Assembly (NCBI RefSeq): GCF_001592285.1
Contig: NZ_BCWQ01000003.1
Span: 228,569-292,568, forward strand
DNA: 64,000 bases
Direction of reading: 5' to 3'
DNA from: Hydrogenophaga pseudoflava NBRC 102511
Lineage (GTDB): Bacteria > Pseudomonadota > Gammaproteobacteria > Burkholderiales > Burkholderiaceae_C
Below, one piece after another: positions 19,453-27,827 of this stretch; within the stretch, counting starts at the first letter, position 1; the number at the start of each line of letters is the position of its first letter. The position numbers and the translations under genes are program-made. Below the pieces are notes generated by a model that was not told the origin of the DNA, did not search any database, and saw nothing but the letters and a program-made list of their open reading frames with translations.

Positions 19453-21375
19453 TCAGCTGGACTTGCGCACGCGCAGGTACCACTCGCACAGCAGGCGCAC
19501 CTGCTTGGGCGTGTAGCCCTTGGCCACCATGCGGGTGACGAAGTCCTCGTGCTTCTTGGCCTCGTCGGCGCTGGCCTTGGCGTTGAAGCTGATCACCGGC
19601 AGCAGTTCCTCGGTGTTGCTGAACATCTTCTTCTCGATCACCGTGCGCAGCTTCTCGTAGCTGGTCCACAGCGGGTTGTGGCCGGCGTTGTTGGCGCGCG
19701 CGCGCAGCACGAAGTTGACGATCTCGTTGCGGAAGTCCTTGGGGTTGCTGATGCCCGCGGGCTTCTCGATCTTCTCCAGCTCGGCATTGAGCGACTGGCG
19801 GTCGAACACCTCGCCGGTGTCGGTGTCGCGGTACTCGTGGTCCTGGATCCAGTAGTCGGCGTAGGTGACGTAGCGGTCGAAGATGTTCTGGCCGTATTCC
19901 GAATAGCTCTCCAGGTAGGCGGTCTGGATCTCCTTGCCGATGAACTCGGCGTAGCGCGGCGCCAGCTGCTCCTTGATAAAGCCGACGTACTTCTGCTCCA
20001 GCTCCTGCGGGAACTGCTCGCGCTCGATCTGCTGTTCCAGCACATACATCAGGTGCACCGGGTTGGCGGCCACCTCGGTGGAGTCGAAGTTGAAGACCTT
20101 GGAGATGATCTTGAACGCGAAGCGCGTGGAGATGCCGCTCATGCCCTCGTCGACACCTGCGAAGTCGCGGTACTCCTGGTAGCTCTTGGCGCGTGGGTCG
20201 GTGTCCTTGAGGTTCTCGCCGTCGTAGACCTGCATCTTGGAGAACAGCGAAGAATTCTCCGGCTCCTTCAGGCGCGTGAGCACCGAGAACTGCGCCATCA
20301 TCTTGAGCGTGCCCGGTGCGCAGGTGGCCTGCGAGAGCGAGGAGTGGCGGATCAGCTTCTCGTAGATCTTCACCTCCTCGGACACGCGCAGGCAGTACGG
20401 CACCTTGACGATGTAGATGCGGTCGAGGAAGGCCTCGTTGTTCTTGTTGTTGCGGAAGGCCTTCCACTCGCTCTCGTTGCTGTGCGCCAGCACGATGCCG
20501 TCGAAGGGGATGGCGCCGAAGCCCTCGGTGCCCTTGAAGTTGCCTTCCTGCGTGGCGGTCAGCAGCGGGTGCAGCACCTTGATCGGCGCCTTGAACATCT
20601 CGACGAATTCCATCAGACCCTGGTTGGCCAGGCACAGGCCGCCCGAGTAGCTGTAAGCGTCGGGGTCGTCCTGCGCATAGGTCTCCAGCTTGCGGATGTC
20701 CACCTTGCCCACCAGCGAGCTGATGTCCTGGTTGTTCTCGTCGCCCGGCTCGGTCTTGCTCACGGCGATCTGGCGCAGCACCGAGGGGTGGCGCTTGACC
20801 ACGCGGAAGCGCCGGATGTCGCCGCCGTATTCCTCCAGCCGCTTGACGGCCCAGGGACTCATGATGCGGTTGAGGTAGCGCCGCGGGATGCCGAACTGCT
20901 CTTCCAGCAGGGCCGCGTCTTCCACCGGATCGAACAGCCCCAGCGGTGACTCGTTGACCGGCGAACCCTTGATGGCGTAGAACGGCACCAGTTCCATCAG
21001 CTGCTTGAGCCGCTCGGCGATCGAGCTCTTGCCGCCGCCCACCGGCCCCAGCAGATAGAGGATCTGCTTCTTCTCTTCCAGGCCCTGCGCGGCGTGGCGG
21101 AAGTAGGACACGACCTGCTCGATCGAGTCCTCCATGCCGTAGAACTCGGCAAAGGCCGGGTAGACCTTGATGACCTTGTTGGCGAACAGGCGCGAGAGCC
21201 GCGGGTCGTTGCGCGTGTCGACCATCTGCGGCTCGCCGATGGCCTTGAGCATGCGCTCGGCCACGGTGGCATAGGCCAGAGGGTTGCGCTTGCACTCCGC
21301 GAGATAGTCCTCCAGGGACATCTCTTCCTCACGGGTGCGTTCGAAGCGGGCGCTGAAGCTGCTGATCACGTCCAT
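19453..21375 (-). CDS. prkA: PrkA family serine protein kinase (YeaG)
   Basis: 640 residues, the usual length. An AAA-like domain with Walker A GPVGGGKS (110-117) is followed by the PrkA C-terminal domain. PrkA phosphorylates Ser/Thr on proteins in Bacillus and enterobacteria and links to sporulation or nutrient stress; some homologues have ATP-dependent protease activity. AGGAGG precedes the ATG. First gene of prkA-yeaH-spoVR; the 135-base leader to the gpx gene probably holds its promoter. Confidence 0.95.
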   Translation of the reverse strand: MDVISSFSARFERTREEEMSLEDYLAECKRNPLAYATVAERMLKAIGEPQMVDTRNDPRLSRLFANKVIKVYPAFAEFYGMEDSIEQVVSYFRHAAQGLEEKKQILYLLGPVGGGKSSIAERLKQLMELVPFYAIKGSPVNESPLGLFDPVEDAALLEEQFGIPRRYLNRIMSPWAVKRLEEYGGDIRRFRVVKRHPSVLRQIAVSKTEPGDENNQDISSLVGKVDIRKLETYAQDDPDAYSYSGGLCLANQGLMEFVEMFKAPIKVLHPLLTATQEGNFKGTEGFGAIPFDGIVLAHSNESEWKAFRNNKNNEAFLDRIYIVKVPYCLRVSEEVKIYEKLIRHSSLSQATCAPGTLKMMAQFSVLTRLKEPENSSLFSKMQVYDGENLKDTDPRAKSYQEYRDFAGVDEGMSGISTRFAFKIISKVFNFDSTEVAANPVHLMYVLEQQIEREQFPQELEQKYVGFIKEQLAPRYAEFIGKEIQTAYLESYSEYGQNIFDRYVTYADYWIQDHEYRDTDTGEVFDRQSLNAELEKIEKPAGISNPKDFRNEIVNFVLRARANNAGHNPLWTSYEKLRTVIEKKMFSNTEELLPVISFNAKASADEAKKHEDFVTRMVAKGYTPKQVRLLCEWYLRVRKSS

Positions 21376-21510
21376 GGCGACCTCCTGTGGAGTTGCAACG
21401 TTGGATCACGACGCAGGCCTCAGGTTCACAGAAATTCGGTCGCGTGAAAACCCCGGTGTTGCGTATGGCGCGAATGATCGGACAGGGCGGGCAGAGGCGC
21501 TGCCCCGGAC

Positions 21511-21993
21511 TCAGGCCAGTGCGGCCTCGATGTCACCGGCCAGCTTCTGCGGTGCGTCCTGCGGTGCGTAACGTCTGATCACGCGACCGTCCCGGCCGAC
21601 CAGGAACTTGGTGAAGTTCCATTTGATGGCCTTGCTGCCGAGCAGCCCGGGCGCCTCGGCGGTGAGCCAGCGGTACAGCGGGTGGGCCTCGGCGCCGTTG
21701 ACTTCGATCTTGCTCATCATCGGAAAGCTCACGCCGTAGTTGCGCTGGCAGAACGTGGCGATTTCGCTGTCGCTGCCCGGGTCCTGGCTGCCAAACTGGT
21801 TGCACGGAAAACCCAGCACCACCAGTCCCCGGTCGCCGTAGGTCTGGTGCAGCTGCTCCAGACCGGCGAACTGCGGGGTGAAGCCGCAGGCGCTGGCGGT
21901 GTTGACGATGAGCATGGGCTGCCCGCGGTACTTTGAAAGCGGTACCGGCTGGCCGTCGATCGACTGGGCCTGGAAGTCATAAATGCTGGACAC
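21511..21993 (-). CDS. glutathione peroxidase family protein
   Basis: 160 residues with the thioredoxin-like GPx fold. The peroxidatic Cys36 sits in NTASACGFTPQF, followed by FPCNQFG (Gln66, with a second Cys64 available for resolving) and KWNFTKFLVG (Trp/Asn). All catalytic residues are present with Cys rather than selenocysteine. Such bacterial enzymes usually take electrons from thioredoxin and reduce hydroperoxides in the cytoplasm. It is divergent from the next gene. Confidence 0.93.
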   Translation of the reverse strand: MSSIYDFQAQSIDGQPVPLSKYRGQPMLIVNTASACGFTPQFAGLEQLHQTYGDRGLVVLGFPCNQFGSQDPGSDSEIATFCQRNYGVSFPMMSKIEVNGAEAHPLYRWLTAEAPGLLGSKAIKWNFTKFLVGRDGRVIRRYAPQDAPQKLAGDIEAALA

Positions 21994-22168
21994 CGGAAGT
22001 GCTCCTCATGAGGTGGTTGGTGGCGTGGGGCCGTTTCGCGCGGACCTCACAGGCTGGCACTGTGTCACGTTGTGGCGTTCCGCAAGCGGGCAAGGGCAGA
22101 GTCCGGGACGACCGAGCGGGCATACTCGTGGGAGTTGGGTAATCCCTTTGTATTCGGTGGAGAGGTGA

Positions 22169-23203
22169 ATGGCAGGCTCATTTTCGTTGGCCCTGGTCGG
22201 TTTTCCCGAGAGCGAATCGGCCACGTTCGAGTCGTTCTTCCGGCTGGCAGCGCGTCGCCCGCCGGCCTATGTGGTGCAGGACGAGGTGCTGGATGCGCAG
22301 GTGCTGGTGGTCAACGCCGACAACGCCCAGGCCGTGCACCTGGTGCGCCACGCCGAGCTGCAGGGCAAGGTGCTGCTGATCGGTCACAACGATGCGGGCA
22401 CCGGCTGGCCGCTGCAGCGCAAGCCGGTCAAGCTGGTGGGCGTGCTGGCGGCGCTGGACGAACTGGTGGGCGCGCGGGCGCGGCCGGCCGCAGCGCCCAC
22501 CGCCCCTGTGGCGCGCACGCGCCGTCGTTCGCCCGACACCGAGTTTCCGCCCACCCGCCCCATGGTTCGTGAGCGCCAGACAGGCTCCGCACCGCCGGTG
22601 CTGCGCAAGGTGGCGGCGCCCATGCCGCGGTTGCCGTCGCAGCCGGTGGGTGTGATGGGGGTCACCGATTTCGGGGCGCTGGAGCCGGCGCCCGCACCCG
22701 CGCCGTCCTCGCGTGCACCTTCTTCCCGCGCGCCGTCATCCCGGTCGATGCGCTCCAGGAACAGCCGGACGTCGGCGGCGGTGCCGGAGGTGCAGCGCGG
22801 CGACGTGCTGCTGGTGGCCGAAAGCCTGGTGGAAGGCCGCATCCTGCACAAGCGCTTCAAGCGCTACGGGCTGAACATCGACTGGTCGCGCGAGGCGCCC
22901 CAGGCGCTGGCCCTGCTCAAGGAGCACCCTTACCGTCTGGTGGCGATCGACCGCATCAAGGGTGACGCCGATGCCTACTCGGTCTGCCGCAGCGCCAAGC
23001 AGCGCAAGCTGCCCAATGGCAGCGCACCGGTGGTCCTGATGTTTGCGCCCACCGCCGGCAGCATGGACCGCATCAAGGCGGGACTGGCGGGGTGCGACGC
23101 CTACCTCTCCCGCTCGGTGGGCGAGGCCGAGTTCTACCGGGTGCTGGCGCAGCACCGGCTGGTCAATCTGGACGGCTTCGAGCCGACCAACATCAATTTC
23201 TAG
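22169..23203 (+). CDS. two-module protein with degenerate receiver-like domains
   Basis: 344 residues. Residues 5-100 (ALVGFPESESATFESFFRL...VLLIGHNDAG) and 215-335 (GDVLLVAESLVEGRILHKRFKRYGLNIDWSREAPQALALLKEHPYRLVAIDRI...CDAYLSRSVGEAEFYRVL) look like response-regulator receiver folds. In the second, an Asp lies at the phosphoacceptor place (AIDRI), but the conserved Lys is replaced (YLSRS) and the acidic pair is weak. The linker is low-complexity with three tandem SSRAP units. It probably works as a phosphorylation-independent scaffold. No output domain or kinase is nearby. Its stop codon overlaps the lplT stop. Confidence 0.65.
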   Translation: MAGSFSLALVGFPESESATFESFFRLAARRPPAYVVQDEVLDAQVLVVNADNAQAVHLVRHAELQGKVLLIGHNDAGTGWPLQRKPVKLVGVLAALDELVGARARPAAAPTAPVARTRRRSPDTEFPPTRPMVRERQTGSAPPVLRKVAAPMPRLPSQPVGVMGVTDFGALEPAPAPAPSSRAPSSRAPSSRSMRSRNSRTSAAVPEVQRGDVLLVAESLVEGRILHKRFKRYGLNIDWSREAPQALALLKEHPYRLVAIDRIKGDADAYSVCRSAKQRKLPNGSAPVVLMFAPTAGSMDRIKAGLAGCDAYLSRSVGEAEFYRVLAQHRLVNLDGFEPTNINF

Positions 23204-24483
23204 CCGTGCAGGTCGTCCCGGCGGGCGATCTCCAGCAGCCGCTCCAGCTCCACCCCGTGGTGGCGCTGGTTGTGCTGGTGCCACTTCATGATCAGCCACA
23301 TGAAGCCGGCCACGATCAGGCCGAAGATGGTGATGGCGGCGAAGGCCGAAAGGCCCATGCCGGTGGAGAAGCTGTAGAGCGCGCCCAGGACCAGGATGCA
23401 GGCCTGCTCGTTGAAGTTCTGCACCGCGATGGACCGGCCCGCGCCCATGAGGTTGTGGCCCCGGTGCTGCAGCAGCGCGTTCATCGGCACGACCAGGAAG
23501 CCGCCCAGGCCACCCAGCAGCACCAGGAAGGGCGCGGCCACCCAGACGTTGTCGATGAAGTTCATGCCGATGACCAGCAGGCCCATGCCGATGCCCAGGG
23601 GCATGACGCGCGTGGCCTGGTCCAGCCGCATGCGCAGCGAGGCCACCACCGCACCCACGGCGGTGCCCAGCGCCACCACGCCCACCAGGGACGAGGCCTG
23701 GGTGGTGGTGTAGCCCAGTGCGGCGCCGGCCCATGCCAGCACGATGTAGCGCAGGTTGCCGCTGACACCCCAGAACAGGGTGGTGGTGGCCAGCGAGATC
23801 TGACCCAGGTGGTCTTTCCAGAGGCGGCCGTTGCAGCGCCAGAAATCAGGCAGCAGCTCCAGCGGATTCCGGGGCATGGGTCGCGGGGTCACGCCGGTCA
23901 GCGGGATGCGCAGGTTGAAGGCCGCGGCCAGCGCGTACACGCTCACCAGCACCGCGATGGCGGCTTCGGCCGGGTGGTCGATGCCGGTGGTCAGCCCGGG
24001 CGCGTCGACCGATAACAGCAGCGACGACAGGTAGGGGCCGACGAGCTGGCCTCCCAGCAGCACGCCCAGGATGATGGAGGCGATGGTCAGGCCCTCGATC
24101 CAGCCATTGGCCTTGACCAGCTGGGAGGGCGGCAGCAATTCGGTGAGGATGCCGTACTTGGCCGGGGAGTAGGCGGCAGCACCCAGGCCCACCAGGGTGT
24201 AGGCCAGGAGTGGGTGCACACCCATCAGCATCAGCAGGCAGCCCGCCACCTTGATCGCGTTGCTGATGAACATCACCTGGCCCTTGGGCCGCGCATCGGC
24301 AAAGGCCCCCACGAACGGGGCCAGGGCGACGTAGAACAGGGCGAACAGGGGGACGAGGGCGGCGCTCTGCCACTCGGGGGCGTGGCGGCTGCGCAGCAGC
24401 TCGATGGCGGCCACGAACAGCGCGTTGTCAGCCAGGGAGCTGAAGAACTGCGCCGTCATGATGGTGTAGAAGCCGCGCTTCAT
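23200..24483 (-). CDS. lplT: lysophospholipid transporter LplT
   Basis: 427 residues from ATG 24483, where the family N-terminus begins (MKRGFYTIMTAQFFSSLADNALFVAAIELL). Twelve membrane segments of the MFS fold. LplT flips lysophospholipids inward for re-acylation; in enterobacteria it is paired with Aas, but no acyltransferase is adjacent here. The gene lies near alr, as often in Burkholderiales. An upstream in-frame extension is rejected as low-complexity Pro-rich sequence. Confidence 0.9.
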   Translation of the reverse strand: MKRGFYTIMTAQFFSSLADNALFVAAIELLRSRHAPEWQSAALVPLFALFYVALAPFVGAFADARPKGQVMFISNAIKVAGCLLMLMGVHPLLAYTLVGLGAAAYSPAKYGILTELLPPSQLVKANGWIEGLTIASIILGVLLGGQLVGPYLSSLLLSVDAPGLTTGIDHPAEAAIAVLVSVYALAAAFNLRIPLTGVTPRPMPRNPLELLPDFWRCNGRLWKDHLGQISLATTTLFWGVSGNLRYIVLAWAGAALGYTTTQASSLVGVVALGTAVGAVVASLRMRLDQATRVMPLGIGMGLLVIGMNFIDNVWVAAPFLVLLGGLGGFLVVPMNALLQHRGHNLMGAGRSIAVQNFNEQACILVLGALYSFSTGMGLSAFAAITIFGLIVAGFMWLIMKWHQHNQRHHGVELERLLEIARRDDLHG

Positions 24484-24584
24484 CAAGGGTCTTGTTGTGG
24501 CCGGCGTTCGGTGTCCGGGGGGTGGCGGCTGCGGGGGGCCTCTGGCTGTCTCCAACGATCCGGCGGTTATAGCACGCCACCCTG

Positions 24585-24610
24585 ACCGTCCCGCCCCGGT
24601 GCGGGACGGT
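24585..24610. promoter_or_regulatory. strong hairpin in the lplT leader
   Basis: Perfect 10-base stem, ACCGTCCCGC (24585-24594) with GCGGGACGGT (24601-24610), and a 6-base loop, about 100 bases upstream of lplT and of the gene at 24729. Direct repeats GGCGCCGG (24629-24636 and 24644-24651) and the inverted pair TTGCGCC/GGCGCAA (24612-24618, 24664-24670) follow. It may be an operator or attenuator; no T-run is seen. Confidence 0.4.
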
Positions 24611-24728
24611 GTTGCGCCTAGTGGCAGGGGCGCCGGCAGGCTTGGCGCCGGGTGTGTCAGTTTGGCGCAAGAAAGGGGTGGAACGGGTCTTGCGGCCGGC
24701 TCCGAAACCGACAAGAGGAGACACCCAC

Positions 24729-25457
24729 ATGATCAGCATCGACAAGGCGCTGCTGCGGCAGCTGCTGTTGATAGAGCGCCCCTGGGAAGTTCGCGACTAC
24801 CGCCTGGACGTGCGCAAGCGCCGCTGCGATGTCTGGATCGGGCAGGAGCCCGAGCGCGGCTGGTTCGGCCGGCCCAAGGCGGCGCCGGCGGGGGAGATGG
24901 CGGTCTGGCAGCACCTGGCGATCGGGCCGGTCCGTTTTCATCTGCACGTGACCGTGCCGCACGGGTTCGAGTCCAGGGGCATCGGCTGGATGGGCGATGC
25001 CGGCATGCCGTTCACCCGGGCGCTGGCGGCGCGGGTGTTCGCGCTGTTTGGCGAGGGTGTGCCGCTGCAGTCGGTGTGCACGCTGCTGGACCTGAGCCTG
25101 CAGGACGTCTGGCGCTACCGCTATGCGCTGGACACCGGCCGCGCCGGGGGCGCCGAGCCGGTGGCGCGCCCGGCGGAACCAGCGCCAGCACCGGCGGCCA
25201 CGCGTGCCGGGCCGGCCCCGGCCAGCACCGCCGTGCCCGATGTGACCGACCCGGTCTGGCTGCGCCTGCTCGACGGCGACCTGAGCCTGGACATCAAGGT
25301 GCTCAGCCTCAAGCTGATGCTGACCAAGCTGCGCTCGCAGCTGGACCTGATCCACGACGAGGAGGTGCGCCTGCTCAAGCTCAAGGAGCTGCACCGCTAT
25401 TTCGTCAAGAACGAGCGCGTGCTCACCCACGAACTGGACCAGCTGCGGCTGGGTTGA
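24729..25457 (+). CDS. conserved unknown protein resembling the N-terminal part of ISL3 transposases
   Basis: 242 residues from ATG 24729, preceded by AGAGGAG. Residues about 25-135 follow the pattern of ISL3-family transposase N-termini: a short beta region with DVWIG, then VWQHL, HLHVTVPHGF, GMPFTRALAARVFALFGEGVPLQSVCTLLDLSLQDVWRYRY. The zinc-finger Cys and the DDE catalytic part are missing. An Ala/Pro linker (about 140-168) joins it to a helical C-terminus (SLDIKVLSLKLMLTKLRSQLDLIHDEEVRLLKLKELHRYF). It may be a domesticated DNA-binding protein; this is inference. It is co-transcribed with the next gene, 6 bases on. Confidence 0.6.
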   Translation: MISIDKALLRQLLLIERPWEVRDYRLDVRKRRCDVWIGQEPERGWFGRPKAAPAGEMAVWQHLAIGPVRFHLHVTVPHGFESRGIGWMGDAGMPFTRALAARVFALFGEGVPLQSVCTLLDLSLQDVWRYRYALDTGRAGGAEPVARPAEPAPAPAATRAGPAPASTAVPDVTDPVWLRLLDGDLSLDIKVLSLKLMLTKLRSQLDLIHDEEVRLLKLKELHRYFVKNERVLTHELDQLRLG

Positions 25458-25463
25458 CCCGAC

Positions 25464-26483
25464 ATGAACGCATCCCGAACCCCGCCGGCACGCCCTGTCA
25501 GCGGCACGCTGATGGACCTGCAGGACGCCCTGGTGGCGATCCGCAGCGGCGCCTACCTTTCGATCGCGGCCGACGAGGCCCTGCTGCGCCGGCTGCCGCC
25601 GGGCAACTGGCTGGCCGGCAGCATCCCGTACTTCATGGCCCAGGACGGCGGCGAAACCTCGCGCCAGAAGCTCTTCGTCACCGAGCTGCCCACCCACGCC
25701 GGTACGCCGCAGCTGCGCTGGTACGACGCCGCCAGCCTGCACAAGGTGGCGCTGGACGCGCCGGCCCACGGGCTGACGGTGCTGATCGTGCCGGCCTTCT
25801 CCGACGTGCATTCGCGCTTCGCCCGCGAGGCACCGGCCTTCGAGGACATGTACATGAAGCCCCTGGTGGGCTGGATCGCGGGCGTGCACCTGGACGACCT
25901 GGGCCAGGCCGCGCCGGTGGTGGCCAACGGCCAGACCCTGGTGTTCAGCCACGACAAGGCGCTGGCGGTGCACATACCGCTGCCGGAGTCCATCTACCCG
26001 CGCATCGACATCCTCAACCTGTTCCAGCCGGGCGGCGGCGACGCGATCCGTTTCCCGTCCACCGGCTTTTCGGCGCAGGAGTGCTTCGTCAACGGGCAGC
26101 TGGTGAACCTGGCGCAGTACCTGGCGCAGAAAGGCATCGACACCCGGCTGCCGCTGGTGGCCGACTATTCGGGCGCGATGATCAACGTCTCGTTCAAGGC
26201 GGTGGACGCGGCGGCCGGGCGCGTGGACTTCTACGCCCCGGTGTTCGACGACGTGGAGTACCGCATCGCCGAACCGGTGCCCGACTACGCCCGCTCGTTT
26301 GCGCAGTCGCTGCCGGGCGATGCCCTGGGGGCGCGCTGGAGCTGCAACTGCATCCTCAACTACCTGTACGGCGGGCTCGAAGGCCAGCGCACCGGGCCGA
26401 TCACCGGGCCCATGACCTTCGGCGAGATCGCCTACCAGCTGCTCAACCAGACCATGGTCTACGTGAACCTCGAGAAGCTGTAG
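25464..26483 (+). CDS. conserved protein of unknown function
   Basis: 339 residues, cytoplasmic by composition, no signal peptide or membrane segment. Sequence such as SIAADEALLRRLPPGNWLAGSIPYFMAQDGGETSRQKLFVTELP, LTVLIVPAFSDVHSRFAREAP and NLFQPGGGDAIRFPSTGFSAQECFVNGQLVNLAQYLA suggests an alpha/beta sensor-like fold, vaguely like FIST-type sensory proteins (WSCNCILNYLYGG). I cannot name the family with confidence. It follows the ISL3-like gene in one unit, so they may act together. Confidence 0.7.
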   Translation: MNASRTPPARPVSGTLMDLQDALVAIRSGAYLSIAADEALLRRLPPGNWLAGSIPYFMAQDGGETSRQKLFVTELPTHAGTPQLRWYDAASLHKVALDAPAHGLTVLIVPAFSDVHSRFAREAPAFEDMYMKPLVGWIAGVHLDDLGQAAPVVANGQTLVFSHDKALAVHIPLPESIYPRIDILNLFQPGGGDAIRFPSTGFSAQECFVNGQLVNLAQYLAQKGIDTRLPLVADYSGAMINVSFKAVDAAAGRVDFYAPVFDDVEYRIAEPVPDYARSFAQSLPGDALGARWSCNCILNYLYGGLEGQRTGPITGPMTFGEIAYQLLNQTMVYVNLEKL

Positions 26484-26598
26484 AAGCGGCGCTGCTCCGG
26501 CATGAATCGCCTTGGGCAGCGGTGGTGGCGAGACGGGTTTGTGCGACAGTCGGCGCTTTCCGCCGACTTTTGCTTCCTCCCACCTGTCCGGTTCTGCC

Positions 26599-27732
26599 AT
26601 GCCCCGCCCGATCCTCGCCACCGTCCACCCCGAAGCGCTTGAACACAACTTGAACCAGGCCCGCGTGCGCGCGCCCGACGCCCGCGTCTGGGCGGTGGTC
26701 AAGGCCAACGCCTACGGGCACGGCATCGAGCGTGTGTTCCCGGCCCTGCGCAGCGCCGACGGCTTTGCCATGATCGACTTGGCCGAAGCCGAGCGCCTGC
26801 GCGCGCTCGACTGGCGCGGCCCCCTGCTGCTGCTCGAAGGCGTGTTCGAGCCGCGCGACTTGGAACTGTGCTCGCGCCTGAACATCTGGCACGCGGTGCA
26901 CTGCACCGAACAGATCGACTGGCTGGCCGCGCACAAGACGCACACGCCGCACCGCGTCTTCCTCAAGCTCAACAGCGGCATGAACCGCCTGGGCTTCCGG
27001 CCCGACGCGTTCCGCGCGGCATGGGCGCGGCTGAACGCGCTGCCGCAGGTGGAAGAGATCTCGCTGATGACGCATTTCTCCGATGCCGACGGTCCGCGCG
27101 GCATCGCCCACCAGGTCGCCGCCTTCGAGGCCGCCACCGCCGACCTGCCCGGTGAGCGCAGCCTGTGCAACAGCGCGGCCATCCTGCGCCATGCGCAAAG
27201 CCCGCTGCGCGGCGTGGGCGTGAGCACGCTGGCGGCCGACTGGGTGCGCGAAGGCATCGCACTCTACGGCGGAGCGCCCGACCACCCCGAGAACACCGCG
27301 GCCGGCTGGGGCCTGCAACCCACCATGAGCCTGACCACCAAAGTCATCGGTGTGCAGAGCCTGCAGCCCGGCGACACCGTGGGCTACGGCTCGGCCTTCA
27401 CCGCGGAGCAGCCCATGCGTGTCGGCGTCATCGCCTGCGGCTACGCCGACGGCTATCCGCGCCACGCGCCCACCGGCACGCCGGTGCTGGTGAGCGGTGT
27501 GCGCACCCGCACCGTCGGCCGCGTCAGCATGGACATGATCGCCGTCGACCTGGCGCCGCTGGACGCCGCCGGCGTGCCAGCCGGCATCGGCAGCGAGGTC
27601 GTGCTCTGGGGCGTCTCGCCGTCCACGGGGGCGCAACTGCCGGTGGACGAGGTGGCCCGTTCCGCAGGCACCATCAGCTACGAGCTGCTGTGCGCGGTCG
27701 CGCCCCGGGTGCCGTTCGCCGATCCGGCGTAG
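26599..27732 (+). CDS. alr: alanine racemase
   Basis: 377 residues from ATG 26599. The PLP-binding Lys35 lies in [11 protein letters not shown], and the second catalytic Tyr lies in [13 protein letters not shown], with [10 protein letters not shown] and [12 protein letters not shown] as further signatures. It makes D-alanine for peptidoglycan in the cytoplasm. It stands between the unknown pair and an MFS gene. Length and motifs are standard; alr versus dadX cannot be told from sequence alone. Confidence 0.95.
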   Translation: MPRPILATVHPEALEHNLNQARVRAPDARVWAVVKANAYGHGIERVFPALRSADGFAMIDLAEAERLRALDWRGPLLLLEGVFEPRDLELCSRLNIWHAVHCTEQIDWLAAHKTHTPHRVFLKLNSGMNRLGFRPDAFRAAWARLNALPQVEEISLMTHFSDADGPRGIAHQVAAFEAATADLPGERSLCNSAAILRHAQSPLRGVGVSTLAADWVREGIALYGGAPDHPENTAAGWGLQPTMSLTTKVIGVQSLQPGDTVGYGSAFTAEQPMRVGVIACGYADGYPRHAPTGTPVLVSGVRTRTVGRVSMDMIAVDLAPLDAAGVPAGIGSEVVLWGVSPSTGAQLPVDEVARSAGTISYELLCAVAPRVPFADPA

Positions 27733-27827
27733 AACCCGGTTACCACACAGGTTCATTTGCAGGCCCCGCCGGGCGCCGGAGTGGTTCCCGGCAGACAATC
27801 GATTGCATTCCCGATTGAAAGCCTGAT

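Noticed and set aside
22700..22750. Short tandem repeat as a CRISPR-like or mobile signal
   Set aside because: It is a coding low-complexity linker (SSRAP units) with no spacers.
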